Origin: Alphaproteobacteria bacterium
Lineage (GTDB): Bacteria > Pseudomonadota > Alphaproteobacteria > UBA6615
Direction of reading: 5' to 3'
DNA length: 7,089 nt
Assembly: GCA_017643325.1 (NCBI GenBank)
Contig: JAEPNS010000171.1
Span: 1 to 7,089, forward strand
Every line of letters begins with the position of its first letter. Positions within the stretch are counted from its first letter, which is position 1. Made by a program: the position numbers and the translations under genes. The notes beneath the pieces are model-generated. The model had not been told where the DNA came from and ran no database searches. It saw only the letters and a program-made list of their open reading frames with translations. Of this stretch, positions 6,293 through 7,089 are shown one piece after another.

Positions 6293-7089
6293 CCGGCGCG
6301 TCCCGAAAGCATGTCGCGGTCCTGCTGGGCGGCACGTCCGCCGAGCGCGAGGTGTCCCTGCAGTCCGGCGCGCAGTGCGCGGACGCGCTGCGCGAGGCCG
6401 GTTACGAGGTGCGCGAGATCGATGTCGGCCCGGACCTGGAGGCGCTCGTGCGCGCGCTGTCGTCGCCCCGGCCCGACGTGGCCTTCAACGCGCTGCACGG
6501 CCTGTGGGGCGAGGACGGCAACGTCCAGGGCGTGCTCAACCTGATGGGCATCCCCTACACGCATTCCGGACTGCTCTCGTCGGCGCTGGCGATGGACAAG
6601 TGGCTGGCGCGCGGGATCTTCGAGCGTGAGGGCATGCGCGTGGCCAACGGAAAGCTGACGACGCGCGACGAGGTGCTGGCGGGCGATGTCCTGCCGCGCC
6701 CCTATGTGATCAAGCCGAACGCCGAGGGATCTTCGGTCGGCATCCAGATTATCGACGAGACGTCCAACGGCCCGGACCCGGACCGGATCGAGGACGTGCC
6801 GATCCTCGCCGAGGCGTTTATCGCCGGGCGCGAGCTCACCGTCTCGGTCATGGGCGGCCCCGGGGAAGATCCCCGCGCGCTTGCCGTCACCGAACTGCGG
6901 CCCAAACGCGGCTTCTACGACTACGAGGCGAAATACACGGACGGCATCACCGAGCATCTCGTTCCCGCGCCGATCGACGACGATCTCGCCGCGCGCGCCA
7001 TGGACTGGGCCGTACGCGCCCACACGGCCCTCTATTGCCGAGGCGTCACGCGCTCGGACTTCCGGTACGACGAGGACCGCGACGACCTC
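6289..7089 (+). CDS. ddl: D-alanine--D-alanine ligase, DdlB type (3' end outside window)
   Basis: The first 267 codons are present and the frame is still open at the window edge; by comparison with E. coli DdlB (306 residues) roughly 40 residues are missing. This cytoplasmic ATP-grasp enzyme joins two D-Ala molecules to make the dipeptide that MurF adds to the stem. The N-terminal domain has LLGGTSAEREVSL (12-24), whose Glu19 matches the D-Ala-binding Glu15 of E. coli, and LHGLWGEDGNVQG (69-81). The ATP-grasp part has MDK (102-104), IKPNAEGSSVG (141-151) with Lys142 and Ser148, ELTVSVMG (182-189), FYDYEAKY (209-216) and RSDF (255-258) with Asp257. Tyr216 is the residue typical of D-Ala-D-Ala ligases rather than D-Ala-D-lactate (Van-type) enzymes. 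The final metal-binding Glu-x-Asn motif lies beyond the window. The start is set by a very strong Shine-Dalgarno and an ATGA overlap with murB. Confidence 0.96.
   Translation, partial: MTGASRKHVAVLLGGTSAEREVSLQSGAQCADALREAGYEVREIDVGPDLEALVRALSSPRPDVAFNALHGLWGEDGNVQGVLNLMGIPYTHSGLLSSALAMDKWLARGIFEREGMRVANGKLTTRDEVLAGDVLPRPYVIKPNAEGSSVGIQIIDETSNGPDPDRIEDVPILAEAFIAGRELTVSVMGGPGEDPRALAVTELRPKRGFYDYEAKYTDGITEHLVPAPIDDDLAARAMDWAVRAHTALYCRGVTRSDFRYDEDRDDL

Noticed and set aside
6282..6629. Two short plus-strand frames (6282-6629 and 6311-6544) at the start of ddl
   Set aside because: Both are out-of-frame readings of ddl. The real frame begins at 6289 and runs off the window end with a full set of Ddl motifs.
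1..7089. Possible undescribed system, mobile element, CRISPR array or RNA gene
   Set aside because: Coding density is nearly complete, every gene belongs to a known cell-wall or division family, the genes are co-directional, and there is no repeat array, transposase or free intergenic space.

Overview
The window is a continuous piece of a dcw (division and cell wall) cluster. All seven genes lie on the + strand in the order mraY (3' end only), murD, ftsW, murG, murC, murB, ddl (5' part only). Together they cover almost every base: the only non-coding gap is four bases (212-215) between mraY and murD. No stretch lacks a gene, and I see no RNA gene, mobile element, CRISPR array, terminator or internal promoter region.

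The host is most likely a GC-rich alphaproteobacterium. This rests on the gene order, on the strong G/C bias at third codon positions, and on protein traits such as the FtsW N-terminus with its RWWWTVDRW stretch, the QPDLGQ motif and the type II MurB. It is an inference from family knowledge, and genus or family cannot be named from this segment.

Layout: 2-211 is the C-terminus of MraY, which makes lipid I. 216-1658 is MurD, which adds D-Glu. 1655-2779 is FtsW, the septal SEDS glycosyltransferase. 2776-3933 is MurG, which makes lipid II. 3930-5360 is MurC, which adds L-Ala. 5357-6292 is MurB, which reduces the enolpyruvyl group to give UDP-MurNAc. 6289-7089 is Ddl, which makes the D-Ala-D-Ala dipeptide, cut by the window edge.

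The genes form one pathway. MurB, MurC and MurD build the cytoplasmic UDP-MurNAc-peptide, Ddl supplies its terminal dipeptide, MraY and MurG turn it into lipid II at the inner membrane face, and FtsW polymerises lipid II at the division site. MurE and MurF, expected upstream of mraY, and FtsQ/FtsA/FtsZ, expected downstream of ddl, lie outside the window.

The most notable architectural feature is that all five junctions from murD to ddl are the same 4-base ATGA stop/start overlap, most preceded by a good Shine-Dalgarno sequence. This points to one polycistronic message with translational coupling. All visible catalytic motifs are intact. I found no evidence of an undescribed system; the findings below are modest.
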